NCBI GenBank assembly: GCA_030600745.1
Contig: JAUVLL010000208.1
Span: 1 to 6,138, forward strand
Length of the DNA stretch: 6,138 nt
Direction of reading: 5' to 3'
Source of the DNA: Spirochaetaceae bacterium
GTDB taxonomy: Bacteria > Spirochaetota > Spirochaetia > B11-G9
In this document: positions 1 to 5,112 of the stretch, piece after piece
Layout: each line of letters starts with the position of its first letter
Position numbering within the stretch: the first letter of the stretch is position 1
The notes under the pieces: generated by a model
What the model saw: only the letters and a program-made list of their open reading frames with translations
Told to the model about the DNA's origin: nothing
Databases searched by the model: none
Made by a program: the position numbers and the translations under genes

Positions 1-659
1 AGATCACCCTTTGCAATACAATCCAAAGCTTTTTGAAGAGCAATAACAGGGGTTGTTATATTTTTTACAAGAATATAGACAATTAGAAAGGTTGCTGCAA
101 TTACAGCAACAGATGCCCAAAGTATTGCCTCTTTTACCGAACTAAGAAAAGCATTTTGAATAGGCAGCAATTCCGAACCAATCATGGAACCTGCATAAAT
201 AATTGCAATTACACAATTATTCCCATATACAGGTATTCCTGATTTCTCAGATAATTCCACACCTGTTACATCAACTGATGAAAAAATAACATCACCTGCA
301 GGGAATGTCAGAACCACAGGCAGAGTTCGAAACTGCCCTCTGCCGCTCATATGATCAGGATAAGCCTGCCCTGTATCCTTTCCTTCAGGTCTGGATTTTC
401 GTAAGTTACTGGCCCCCTGCATTCCCATTTGTGCTGGTAGATTAATTAGATACTCAACACCTTCCCATGTGCCTGTTTCCTGGTAATAGAGAGAAAATAG
501 AATGGCAAGTTCTTTGGCATACGAAATATCACTCTCACGAACCATTGCCGTAAAAGACCTGGATGTAGAAATATTGATGGAAAAGGCAATAATTACTCCT
601 CCAAGAACAATGATCAGCATAAAACTAATCATCATCTTGTACATTAACCGCATTTTCAT
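1..659 (-). CDS. Sensor histidine kinase, N-terminal part (runs off left edge)
   Basis: This is the membrane sensor of a two-component system; 219 codons are visible and no stop occurs before the edge. Translation from the ATG at 659 gives a first membrane helix at about residues 8-29 (ISFMLIIVLGGVIIAF), an extracytoplasmic sensing region at about 30-176, and a second helix at about 178-198 (ILWASVAVIAATFLIVYILV). The start of a HAMP linker follows (KNITTPVIALQKALDCIAKGD, about 199-219), matching the usual P...AL..i..GD pattern. The dimerisation/phosphoacceptor and ATPase domains must lie outside the window, so the kinase call rests on topology, HAMP and the neighbour. The start overlaps the regulator's stop as ATGA, which suggests translational coupling. 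A second in-frame ATG lies two codons later. I do not recognise a named family in the sensing region, so the signal is unknown. Confidence 0.88.
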   Translation of the reverse strand, partial: MKMRLMYKMMISFMLIIVLGGVIIAFSINISTSRSFTAMVRESDISYAKELAILFSLYYQETGTWEGVEYLINLPAQMGMQGASNLRKSRPEGKDTGQAYPDHMSGRGQFRTLPVVLTFPAGDVIFSSVDVTGVELSEKSGIPVYGNNCVIAIIYAGSMIGSELLPIQNAFLSSVKEAILWASVAVIAATFLIVYILVKNITTPVIALQKALDCIAKGD

Positions 660-1360
660 TTGCCGTCCTGGTTTTCTGCCAGCTTATACCCAACACCCCA
701 GACTGTGAGAATATACTTAGGCTCCGAAGGAACCGGCTCAACAGCTTTTCTGATATTTTTTATATGGACATCGATAGTTCGTTCGTAGCTTTCATAGGAA
801 GCTTCCTGAAGAACACCTAATAAGTCTCCTCTTGTAAAGACCCTCCCGGGACTGAGAAGAAGGGCTTTAAGGAGCTCAAACTGAACCATAGTAAGATCAA
901 TAACCTCTCCATCTCTTGTAAGTGAACGTTTTACAGTATTCATCGTAAGGTTGCCGTACTTAATTATTTCTGCAGATTGACTGTTCAGCTCACCGCCCTT
1001 ACCTGCTCTTCTTAATACAGCACGTATCCTGGCCGCAAGCTCCTTCAAACTGAATGGTTTTACAATATAATCATCAGCACCGATTTCCAGACCCATAAGC
1101 TTATCATTCTCTTCTGCTCTTGCTGTTAACATTACAATTGGAATTGCTGATTTCTCTCTTATACGTCTTATAACATCAATACCATCAACTCCAGGCATCA
1201 TAAAATCGAGCACTATCAAATCGAATTCGGTTTCTCTGTACTTTTTCAGCGCAGTAATTCCATCAGGCACACCTGTTACTTCGAAACCGACAGCCTCCAG
1301 ATAGTCACTTACCATCTTTAAGATTTTTGCTTCATCATCTACTACCAGAATCTTTGCCAT
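656..1360 (-). CDS. OmpR/PhoB-family response regulator
   Basis: A cytoplasmic transcription factor switched on by phosphorylation from the partner kinase just downstream. From the chosen start it has 234 residues, the normal length for the family. The receiver domain (about 1-118) shows the acidic pair D8/D9, phospho-acceptor D52 in LIVLDFMMPG, switch T79 in VMLTAR, and K101 in the YIVKPF motif. After a short linker comes a winged-helix DNA-binding domain (about 135-230), with recognition helix RTIDVHIKNIRKAV and the wing ending ILTVWGVGYKL. The frame could open five codons earlier (ATG at 1375). However, GAGGAAAG at 1366-1373 sits 8 bases before the ATG at 1360, and the protein then begins MAKILVVDDE, the family norm. 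The target genes are not evident. Confidence 0.95.
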   Translation of the reverse strand: MAKILVVDDEAKILKMVSDYLEAVGFEVTGVPDGITALKKYRETEFDLIVLDFMMPGVDGIDVIRRIREKSAIPIVMLTARAEENDKLMGLEIGADDYIVKPFSLKELAARIRAVLRRAGKGGELNSQSAEIIKYGNLTMNTVKRSLTRDGEVIDLTMVQFELLKALLLSPGRVFTRGDLLGVLQEASYESYERTIDVHIKNIRKAVEPVPSEPKYILTVWGVGYKLAENQDGK

Positions 1361-1365
1361 ATTAT

Positions 1366-1373
1366 CTTTCCTC
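1366..1373 (-). promoter_or_regulatory. Ribosome binding site deciding the response-regulator start
   Basis: GAGGAAAG on the minus strand; its AGGA core is 8 bases before the ATG at 1360. It lies inside the five-codon extension opened by the ATG at 1375, so it favours the downstream start. Confidence 0.7.
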
Positions 1374-1398
1374 ATTAATCGCTCATCTGCAGTGTACC

Positions 1399-1427
1399 AT
1401 TAATAGAGGCTAATATAAAAGTGTAAA
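1399..1427 (-). promoter_or_regulatory. Possible sigma-70-type promoter of the two-component operon
   Basis: On the minus strand, TTTACA (1422-1427) is followed after 17 bases by ATTAAT (1399-1404), about 40 bases before the regulator start. The -35 is good (5 of 6) and the -10 is weak (4 of 6), as expected if an activator is needed. This is a pattern match only. Confidence 0.4.
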
Positions 1428-1449
1428 CATATTATGAACGTTTGGTGAA

Positions 1450-1611
1450 GATTTAATCTGATGAAGAACTAACCATGGGAGACTCACCCTATAATAGTGC
1501 TCCTATCAATTACTCTACAATTTCCCCTGGACCTTGATAATACCAATATTCCCGCCAAAGATAAATTGTGCTTCTTTAACTTCAAGACTAAAAGACTTAA
1601 GAAAGTTGATA
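1450..1611. repeat. Degraded direct-repeat copy of the methyltransferase 3' end (copy 1)
   Basis: This stretch aligns without gaps to 4357-4518 at a constant offset of 2907 bases, with about 12 mismatches by eye (roughly 92-93% identity). It includes a few bases of transposase coding sequence, the spacer with CATGGGAGACTCACCC, and the methyltransferase tail. Homology stops abruptly at both ends: on the left about 23 bases from the putative -35 of the two-component promoter, on the right near 1611. It is a non-functional duplicate fragment in direct orientation to the parent copy. Confidence 0.9.
1515..1611 (-). pseudogene. C-terminal fragment of a duplicated SAM methyltransferase
   Basis: On the minus strand the repeat translates as INFLKSFSLEVKEAQFIF followed by GGNIGIIKVQGKL and a stop. 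This matches residues about 178-207 of the intact methyltransferase at 4410-5045. A CAG-to-TAG change at 1515-1517 ends the fragment four residues before the parental stop, whose position (1503-1505) is still a stop codon. There is no start codon or N-terminal domain, and the SAM-binding half is missing, so it cannot encode an enzyme. Beyond 1611 no methyltransferase sequence can be read in any frame. Confidence 0.8.
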
Positions 1612-1670
1612 TGGGCAGGCGCCCTGGGATGGAATGGAGCTTGCAAAACAGGCAAGGACTCTATGTGGTT

Positions 1671-1696
1671 ATTAGTGTATCAAGGGATACACTGAT
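1671..1696. repeat. Perfect 8-4-8 hairpin within gene-free DNA
   Basis: AGTGTATC (1674-1681), loop AAGG, GATACACT (1686-1693). The stem extends three more pairs, including one G-U, to 1671 and 1696. There is no T-run on either side, so it does not look like a normal intrinsic terminator. The flanking DNA (about 1612-1780) holds only short, unrecognisable frames on both strands. Confidence 0.6.
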
Positions 1697-1781
1697 GAAA
1701 GACCTGGCGGCTGTTTATTGGTTGGCTCTTTAAAGTCTGCATAAGGCTCAAAAACAATCTAATTCCTATATGTAGCAGGCA

Positions 1782-1875
1782 TTTGCGATGTCTCTGAATT
1801 CGACTTGTTTTTGTGCTGGTCGCAAACAAGTTTGCTGCTCGCACATGCATCCTGGGCTTTTTGCGCCAGGTATTA
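1782..1875. other. Compact dyad-rich, less AT-rich intergenic segment
   Basis: Between AT-rich flanks, this stretch carries TTTGCGA (1782-1788) facing TCGCAAA (1820-1826). It also has the 14-base palindrome GCAAACAAGTTTGC (1822-1835) and the small stem CCTGG...CCAGG just downstream (about 1851-1870). Short frames cross it on both strands, but none has a family signature or a convincing ribosome site. It may be a remnant of a mobile or intergenic repeat; I cannot identify it. Confidence 0.4.
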
Positions 1876-1942
1876 GCCTTATATTAAAGAAGAAGTATTT
1901 TTTAAGTAGAAAATGTGATACAGCGCAAAAAGCTGTAGTATA

Positions 1943-1971
1943 TTGCCTCACATATATCAATATGATATAGT
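1943..1971 (+). promoter_or_regulatory. Likely padR promoter
   Basis: TTGCCT (1943-1948), a 17-base spacer, then TATAGT (1966-1971). Transcription would start near 1978, leaving a leader of only about 8 bases. TATGAT at 1961-1966 is an alternative -10 without a good -35. The operator palindrome fills the spacer and overlaps the -10, the expected place for an autorepressor. A small 6-bp stem, TACAGC/GCTGTA (1919-1937), lies just upstream. Confidence 0.5.
1953..1969. promoter_or_regulatory. Operator palindrome TATATCA-ATA-TGATATA before padR
   Basis: A perfect 7-3-7 inverted repeat between the putative -35 and -10 elements. The identical arms recur with a different 3-base centre (TAG) at 2570-2586, before the next gene. 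Two perfect copies in the only two regulatory gaps of this gene pair make a shared repressor site likely. PadR proteins commonly bind dyads at their own promoters. That this PadR is the binder is inference. Confidence 0.75.
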
Positions 1972-1985
1972 ATTCATGAGGAATT

Positions 1986-2525
1986 ATGGCAAAAAAAAAT
2001 AAAACGAAATATGCAATATTAGGGATGCTTCTAATAGCCCCAATGTCCGGGTATGACATAAAAAAACACACAGATAACAGTATCAACTATTTCTGGCATG
2101 AAAATTATGGACACATCTATCCGGTTTTGAAAAAAATGCTGCAGGAAGGCTTTGTACTATGTAAAAAAATAGAAAACCACGGAGCTCCTGCACGAAATGT
2201 TTATACCATTACCCAAACAGGAAAAAAAGAGTTTAGCAAGTGGCTTGACGAGGCTGTTGAACCTGAAAAATATCGCAAAGAACTATTATTAAAAATATTT
2301 TTTGCTAACCATTCAACACCGGAAAAAATTAAAGAAAAATTAAAAAATGAGATGGAGTATCATCTTGGTTTATTGGAAGAATATAAAATGGTCGAATCAC
2401 ACATACAATCACATAAAAATGGTAAAAATTACAGCCCCTATTGGCTGATGACCCTGCGAAATGGAATTTTATGTTCCAAAGCTCAAATCCAGTGGTGTAA
2501 AGAAACCCTTAAAGAATTAGAGTAA
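1986..2525 (+). CDS. PadR-family transcriptional repressor
   Basis: A 179-residue cytoplasmic DNA-binding protein. The N-terminal winged helix (about 1-85) has the family pattern: KYAILGMLLIAPMSGYDIKKH, then the YFWHENYGHIYPVLKKMLQEG helix that reads DNA, then a wing with APARNVYTITQTGKKEFSKWL. The C-terminal half (about 95-179) is a helical, charged region of the kind that dimerises PadR proteins. Length is typical of the two-part subfamily. TGAGGA precedes the ATG but leaves only 3 bases of spacing, which is short. No better in-frame start exists, and the protein begins as family members do. It lies 109 bases before the co-oriented flavoprotein gene, and both genes carry the same palindrome upstream. 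It therefore probably represses itself and that gene until a small ligand is bound. The ligand is unknown. Confidence 0.92.
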   Translation: MAKKNKTKYAILGMLLIAPMSGYDIKKHTDNSINYFWHENYGHIYPVLKKMLQEGFVLCKKIENHGAPARNVYTITQTGKKEFSKWLDEAVEPEKYRKELLLKIFFANHSTPEKIKEKLKNEMEYHLGLLEEYKMVESHIQSHKNGKNYSPYWLMTLRNGILCSKAQIQWCKETLKELE

Positions 2526-2560
2526 ATTTGCTTTTTTATCGGTATTATATGGATTTTTCC

Positions 2561-2607
2561 TGATATTACTATATCATAGTGATATATTTCATATTGATCT
2601 ATATCAA
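2561..2607. promoter_or_regulatory. Operator cluster before the flavoprotein gene
   Basis: The core is the perfect 7-3-7 dyad TATATCA-TAG-TGATATA at 2570-2586, with the same arms as the site before padR. It overlaps a second perfect dyad, TGATAT-TACT-ATATCA (2561-2576), and is followed by TTGAT-CTAT-ATCAA (2594-2607). Half-sites thus start at about 2561, 2570, 2580 and 2600, close to one helical turn apart. This could let two or more dimers bind side by side. No clear -35/-10 pair could be placed here with confidence, though TATCAT (2572-2577) and TATATT (2583-2588) are -10-like. Confidence 0.72.
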
Positions 2608-2620
2608 ACAATAATAGTAA

Positions 2621-2626
2621 AGGTGA
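2621..2626 (+). promoter_or_regulatory. Strong ribosome binding site of the flavoprotein gene
   Basis: AGGTGA, an exact match to the anti-Shine-Dalgarno complement, 8 bases before the ATG at 2635. It fixes the start. Confidence 0.8.
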
Positions 2627-2634
2627 GATAACGT

Positions 2635-4008
2635 ATGAATATATCAGTAATCGGCGGCAGCCCCAAAGGTGATATCAGTATTACCATGCAGTATATAAAA
2701 TATATGGAGAATAATTTTCCGGACCACAATTTCCAATATCTGCAGGCAGCTCAGAAAATCAAAGAAATTTTGAAGAATACTGATAAAGAGAAAGAGTTTT
2801 TTAATACGATTGACCAGGCAGATATTATTCTTTGGGCTTTTCCATTATACTACTTATTAGTCCATGGAAATTATAAAAGGTTTATAGAGTTATGCTTTGA
2901 TAAGTATAAGCACATTTTTATTGGTAAATACGCCGCCTCCCTAAGCACTTCCATTCATTTTTATGACCACACCGCACACAATTATATTCACGCAGTGTCT
3001 GAAGATCTTGGAATGCAGTTTATCTCCAGTTTTTCACCAAAGATGGATGATCTATTACACAAAGAGGGACAGGACCAGACAAAACAATTTGCCGAACAAA
3101 TATTTCAGGCTGCAGCAGAAAAATTATCTTTTCCAAAACAATACTCAGAGTTGAATCATATATTTCGGGAGTATCAACCCGAAGCAGCTAAAAAAAAGTA
3201 CCAGTCAGATCAAAAAATTGTGATTGTACAGGACCAGACTTACAGTAGTAAAAGTAATATGGGCAAAATGATACTTCAGTATAGAGATGCTATTGATGGT
3301 GATGTAGAAATAGTTGATCTGGCAAAAATAAAAATCAATGGCGGATGTCTTGGATGCCTTAAATGCGGAGCAGATAACAGATGTGTTTATGAAGGAAAAG
3401 ATGAATATATTGAAATGTTCAGAACCAGTATAATGACAGCAGATATTCTTGTGTGGGCAGGTGAAATTAAAGACCGCTATTTATCCTGGCAATGGAAACA
3501 ATTTCTTGACCGTAGTTTTTTCAATACTCATCAGCCTGTCATGAAGGACAAACAATTCTTGTTCCTGATATCGGGTCCATTCAGTCAAAACAGTAATTTA
3601 AGAGAGATCATAACTTCCTATGTGGAAGTTCAGGGAGGGAATTTAGTTAACATAATTTCAGATGAAAGCAGCAGTAGTTTTGATCTCGATTCCCAAATCT
3701 ACACCGCTGCGGGCTTATCCATCAGCCTTGCAGAGAAGAAATATATCAATATAAATACATTCCGGGGAGTTGCGGGTATGAAGATATTTCGGGATGATAT
3801 TTATGACGGTTTAAAAATAGTGTTCAAGGGAGATCATCGGGCATATAGAAAACTGAAATACTATGATTATAAAGGGCATCGGTTTTTTCATAGATTAATA
3901 ACGGGAATTGTATATGCTGTTACATCTATCCCCTTTATAAAAAAGAAGATGTATTCAGATATGCCCAAAATGATGATTACCCGGTATCAAAAGGTTTTGA
4001 ATAAATAG
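2635..4008 (+). CDS. Two-domain flavodoxin-fold NAD(P)H-dependent oxidoreductase with iron-sulfur-flavoprotein-like cysteine motif
   Basis: A 457-residue protein that appears to be two flavodoxin-like FMN-binding units in tandem. Unit 1 (about 1-165) opens with MNISVIGGSPKGDISITMQY, the beta1/phosphate-loop pattern of NADPH-dependent FMN reductases. It continues with ADIILWAFPLYYLLVHGNYK, the usual second flavin-contact strand. Unit 2 (about 193-395) repeats the layout: KIVIVQDQTYSSKSNMGKMI, then GGCLGCLKCGADNRC, then TADILVWAGEIKDRYLSWQW. The cysteines C238, C241, C244 and C250 form CX2CX2CX5C, the compact motif of iron-sulfur flavoproteins, which may hold a 4Fe-4S cluster. Unit 1 lacks it. 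The basic C-terminal tail has a hydrophobic stretch (LITGIVYAVTSIPFI, about 421-435) that may touch the membrane. Being downstream of padR and sharing its operator, it is probably induced by the PadR ligand. Electron donor and substrate are unknown. Confidence 0.85.
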   Translation: MNISVIGGSPKGDISITMQYIKYMENNFPDHNFQYLQAAQKIKEILKNTDKEKEFFNTIDQADIILWAFPLYYLLVHGNYKRFIELCFDKYKHIFIGKYAASLSTSIHFYDHTAHNYIHAVSEDLGMQFISSFSPKMDDLLHKEGQDQTKQFAEQIFQAAAEKLSFPKQYSELNHIFREYQPEAAKKKYQSDQKIVIVQDQTYSSKSNMGKMILQYRDAIDGDVEIVDLAKIKINGGCLGCLKCGADNRCVYEGKDEYIEMFRTSIMTADILVWAGEIKDRYLSWQWKQFLDRSFFNTHQPVMKDKQFLFLISGPFSQNSNLREIITSYVEVQGGNLVNIISDESSSSFDLDSQIYTAAGLSISLAEKKYININTFRGVAGMKIFRDDIYDGLKIVFKGDHRAYRKLKYYDYKGHRFFHRLITGIVYAVTSIPFIKKKMYSDMPKMMITRYQKVLNK

Positions 4009-4010
4009 TT

Positions 4011-4066
4011 AGTGGAGGAATTCAGAGGAACAGAGGTCTATACTACTCTTGAATTTCCTCGCCACT
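4011..4066 (+). terminator. Imperfect hairpin right after the flavoprotein stop; possible terminator
   Basis: The left arm (4011-4027, starting AGTGGAGGAATTC) pairs with the right arm (4046-4066, ending GAATTTCCTCGCCACT) over about 17 pairs. Small bulges lie on the right arm and the loop is about 18 bases. It begins two bases after the stop codon. Only GTTTCATT follows, so the T-tract is poor; it could instead be an mRNA-protecting stem or an old element end. Confidence 0.4.
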
Positions 4067-4220
4067 GTTTCATTCGAATTACAAACCGACTATTAAAAAC
4101 TACTCTGAATATATCCACAGAAAGCTCTGAATCAACAGTCTGAAAACATTGGATTTTAAATTAAGGATAATAAATCTATACTTTTCCTATAATAATGTGG
4201 CATAGTTTTTTTCATGAGAA
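4067..4220. other. Gene-free AT-rich stretch
   Basis: No reading frame of note, no RNA gene and no clear inverted repeat. It lies downstream of the transposase remnant on the minus strand, where the end of the insertion element would be expected, but I could not recognise a terminal repeat. TATAAT at 4188-4193 has no -35 partner and no gene after it. Confidence 0.5.
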
Positions 4221-4376
4221 TCAGACTGATAAAGGCATAAGACTCCCACCAGTAAGCTTGTGCAATCGTTTAAAATTGTAAGCAAGTGTTACAATGTTCC
4301 ATTCAAGATTCACTTTGTCGAGTCCGCGTAAATGAAACTGGCGGAAACCCATTACTGATTTAATCTGCTGCAGAAC
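4221..4376 (-). pseudogene. C-terminal remnant of an IS1182-like transposase
   Basis: On the minus strand the frame ending in TGA at 4221-4223 reads QQIKSVMGFRQFHLRGLDK followed by VNLEWNIVTLAYNFKRLHKL and a short tail, TGGSLMPLSV. This is the characteristic end of IS1182-family DDE transposases (Q-I-K...GFR-F-LRGL-KV--EW--v-LAYN-KRL). Only about 50 of the usual 450-500 or more residues remain. Upstream of the QQIK the frame reads EHYYWVSLPWLVL, which does not resemble the family, and a stop comes soon after. The catalytic residues are gone, so it is dead. It abuts the methyltransferase 3' end, and the first bases of this remnant are included in the repeat also found at 1450. Confidence 0.82.
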
Positions 4377-4518
4377 TAACCATGGGAGACTCACCCAATA
4401 ATAGTGCTCCTATAAATTACTCTGCAATTTCCCCTGGACCTTTATAATACCCATATTCCCGCCAAAGATAAATTGTGCTTCTTTAACTTCAAGAACAAAA
4501 GAGTTAAGAAAAGTGATA
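4357..4518. repeat. Parent copy of the 162-base direct repeat (copy 2)
   Basis: Matches 1450-1611 without gaps. This copy spans the start of the transposase remnant, the intergenic junction and the last ~35 codons of the intact methyltransferase. It is contiguous with functional sequence on the right and IS sequence on the left, so it is more likely the source than the copy near 1450. Confidence 0.9.
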
Positions 4519-5045
4519 AGCCCACCTGATTTCATAAATTCACCATAATTACGGTAGTGACTGCCACCAACCAGTTTTTCAATATAATGAATTATCCAGT
4601 CAGATACCCGGCTGATAATATCTTTTCTGCCGGTAATGGTATAATCACTAATAACAAGAAAACCTTCCGGTCTTGTGACCCGCAGCATCTCAAGAACTAT
4701 ATGCTTCCTGATTTCCGGATCAACTTCATGGAGGGCAAGTGTAATGGTGGAAAGATCAAAACTGTTATCTTCCAGGGGCAACTCAGTCCCATCAGCATGA
4801 AGACATACCAGATTCCGTTTCCCTGCTACACCCAGCATAGCAGAAGAAAGATCCACACCAGTATACTCTGCACCTGCTTTTTTAAATCTAACTGCCTGGG
4901 TTCCAGTACCGCAAGCAACCTCCAGAACCTTCATTCCTGGATTGATATTGCTTACCTTAACTATCTTTCTTCTCATCTTACCTAAAAACGGCTCAAGTAC
5001 TGTATCATAGTAGGATGCCATAGAATCATATTCACTTACTGCCAT
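4410..5045 (-). CDS. Class I SAM-dependent methyltransferase (UbiE/Methyltransf_11 type)
   Basis: A 211-residue soluble enzyme expected to transfer a methyl group from S-adenosylmethionine. The Rossmann core is clear: motif I VLEVACGTGTQA (40-51), acidic D65 in YTGVDLSSAM ending strand 2, DGTELPLEDNSFDLSTITLA covering motifs II/III (85-104), then LRVTRPEGFLVISDY (121-135) for the later strands. The C-terminal third (about 136-211) should shape the acceptor pocket and gives no substrate clue; a small molecule or quinone-like acceptor is possible. No Shine-Dalgarno sequence precedes the ATG at 5045. A promoter-like pair places the transcript start almost at the ATG, so it may be leaderless. M9 (5021) is an alternative start with only a weak site. 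Its 3' end is duplicated at 1450-1611. It follows the serine hydrolase on the same strand after 65 bases. Confidence 0.9.
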   Translation of the reverse strand: MAVSEYDSMASYYDTVLEPFLGKMRRKIVKVSNINPGMKVLEVACGTGTQAVRFKKAGAEYTGVDLSSAMLGVAGKRNLVCLHADGTELPLEDNSFDLSTITLALHEVDPEIRKHIVLEMLRVTRPEGFLVISDYTITGRKDIISRVSDWIIHYIEKLVGGSHYRNYGEFMKSGGLITFLNSFVLEVKEAQFIFGGNMGIIKVQGKLQSNL

Positions 5046-5051
5046 GGAGAG

Positions 5052-5081
5052 ACTATATCATAACTGAAACAATTAAATCAA
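5052..5081 (-). promoter_or_regulatory. Possible promoter of the methyltransferase, close to its start codon
   Basis: On the minus strand TTGATT (5076-5081), an 18-base spacer, and TATAGT (5052-5057), with only 6 bases between the -10 and the ATG. The overlapping TATGAT is an alternative -10. The 11-mer TATGATATAGT here is identical to the one at 1961-1971 in the padR promoter and contains one operator half-site (TGATATA), but the second half-site is not conserved. Confidence 0.4.
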
Positions 5082-5112
5082 TTTGCAATCACTAATCGTG
5101 ACCTTGCAAATT
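5080..5112 (-). terminator. Hairpin terminator-like element after the serine hydrolase
   Basis: On the minus strand AATTTGCAA, a GG bulge, TCAC, loop GATTA, GTGA, TTGCAAATT: 13 pairs, overlapping the hydrolase stop codon. It is followed by the T-rich stretch GATTTAATTGTTT rather than a clean T-run. It probably ends or weakens hydrolase transcription before the methyltransferase promoter. Confidence 0.5.

Noticed and set aside
1497..1733. Plus-strand open frame of 78 codons
   Set aside because: Its first half is the antisense of the duplicated methyltransferase tail and it has no ribosome site or family signature; it is an artefact of the repeat.
1766..2086. Minus-strand 106-codon frame crossing the padR start
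   Set aside because: It lies antisense to the padR promoter and N-terminus, has no ribosome site and low-complexity composition; padR is clearly the real gene.
3742..3760. TATATCAATATAAATA, resembling the PadR operator
   Set aside because: Only one half-site is intact, it is inside the flavoprotein coding sequence (YININ codons), and AT-rich codons explain it.
4188..4193. Perfect TATAAT on the plus strand
   Set aside because: No -35 at a proper distance and no gene downstream on that strand.
4383..4397. TGGGAGACTCACCCA as a terminator of the methyltransferase
   Set aside because: The stem is only 4 bp (TGGG/CCCA), is broken in the duplicate copy, and no T-tract follows on the minus strand.
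4557..4985. Plus-strand 142-codon frame inside the methyltransferase
   Set aside because: It is the antisense shadow of a gene with clear SAM-binding motifs and shows no family pattern itself.
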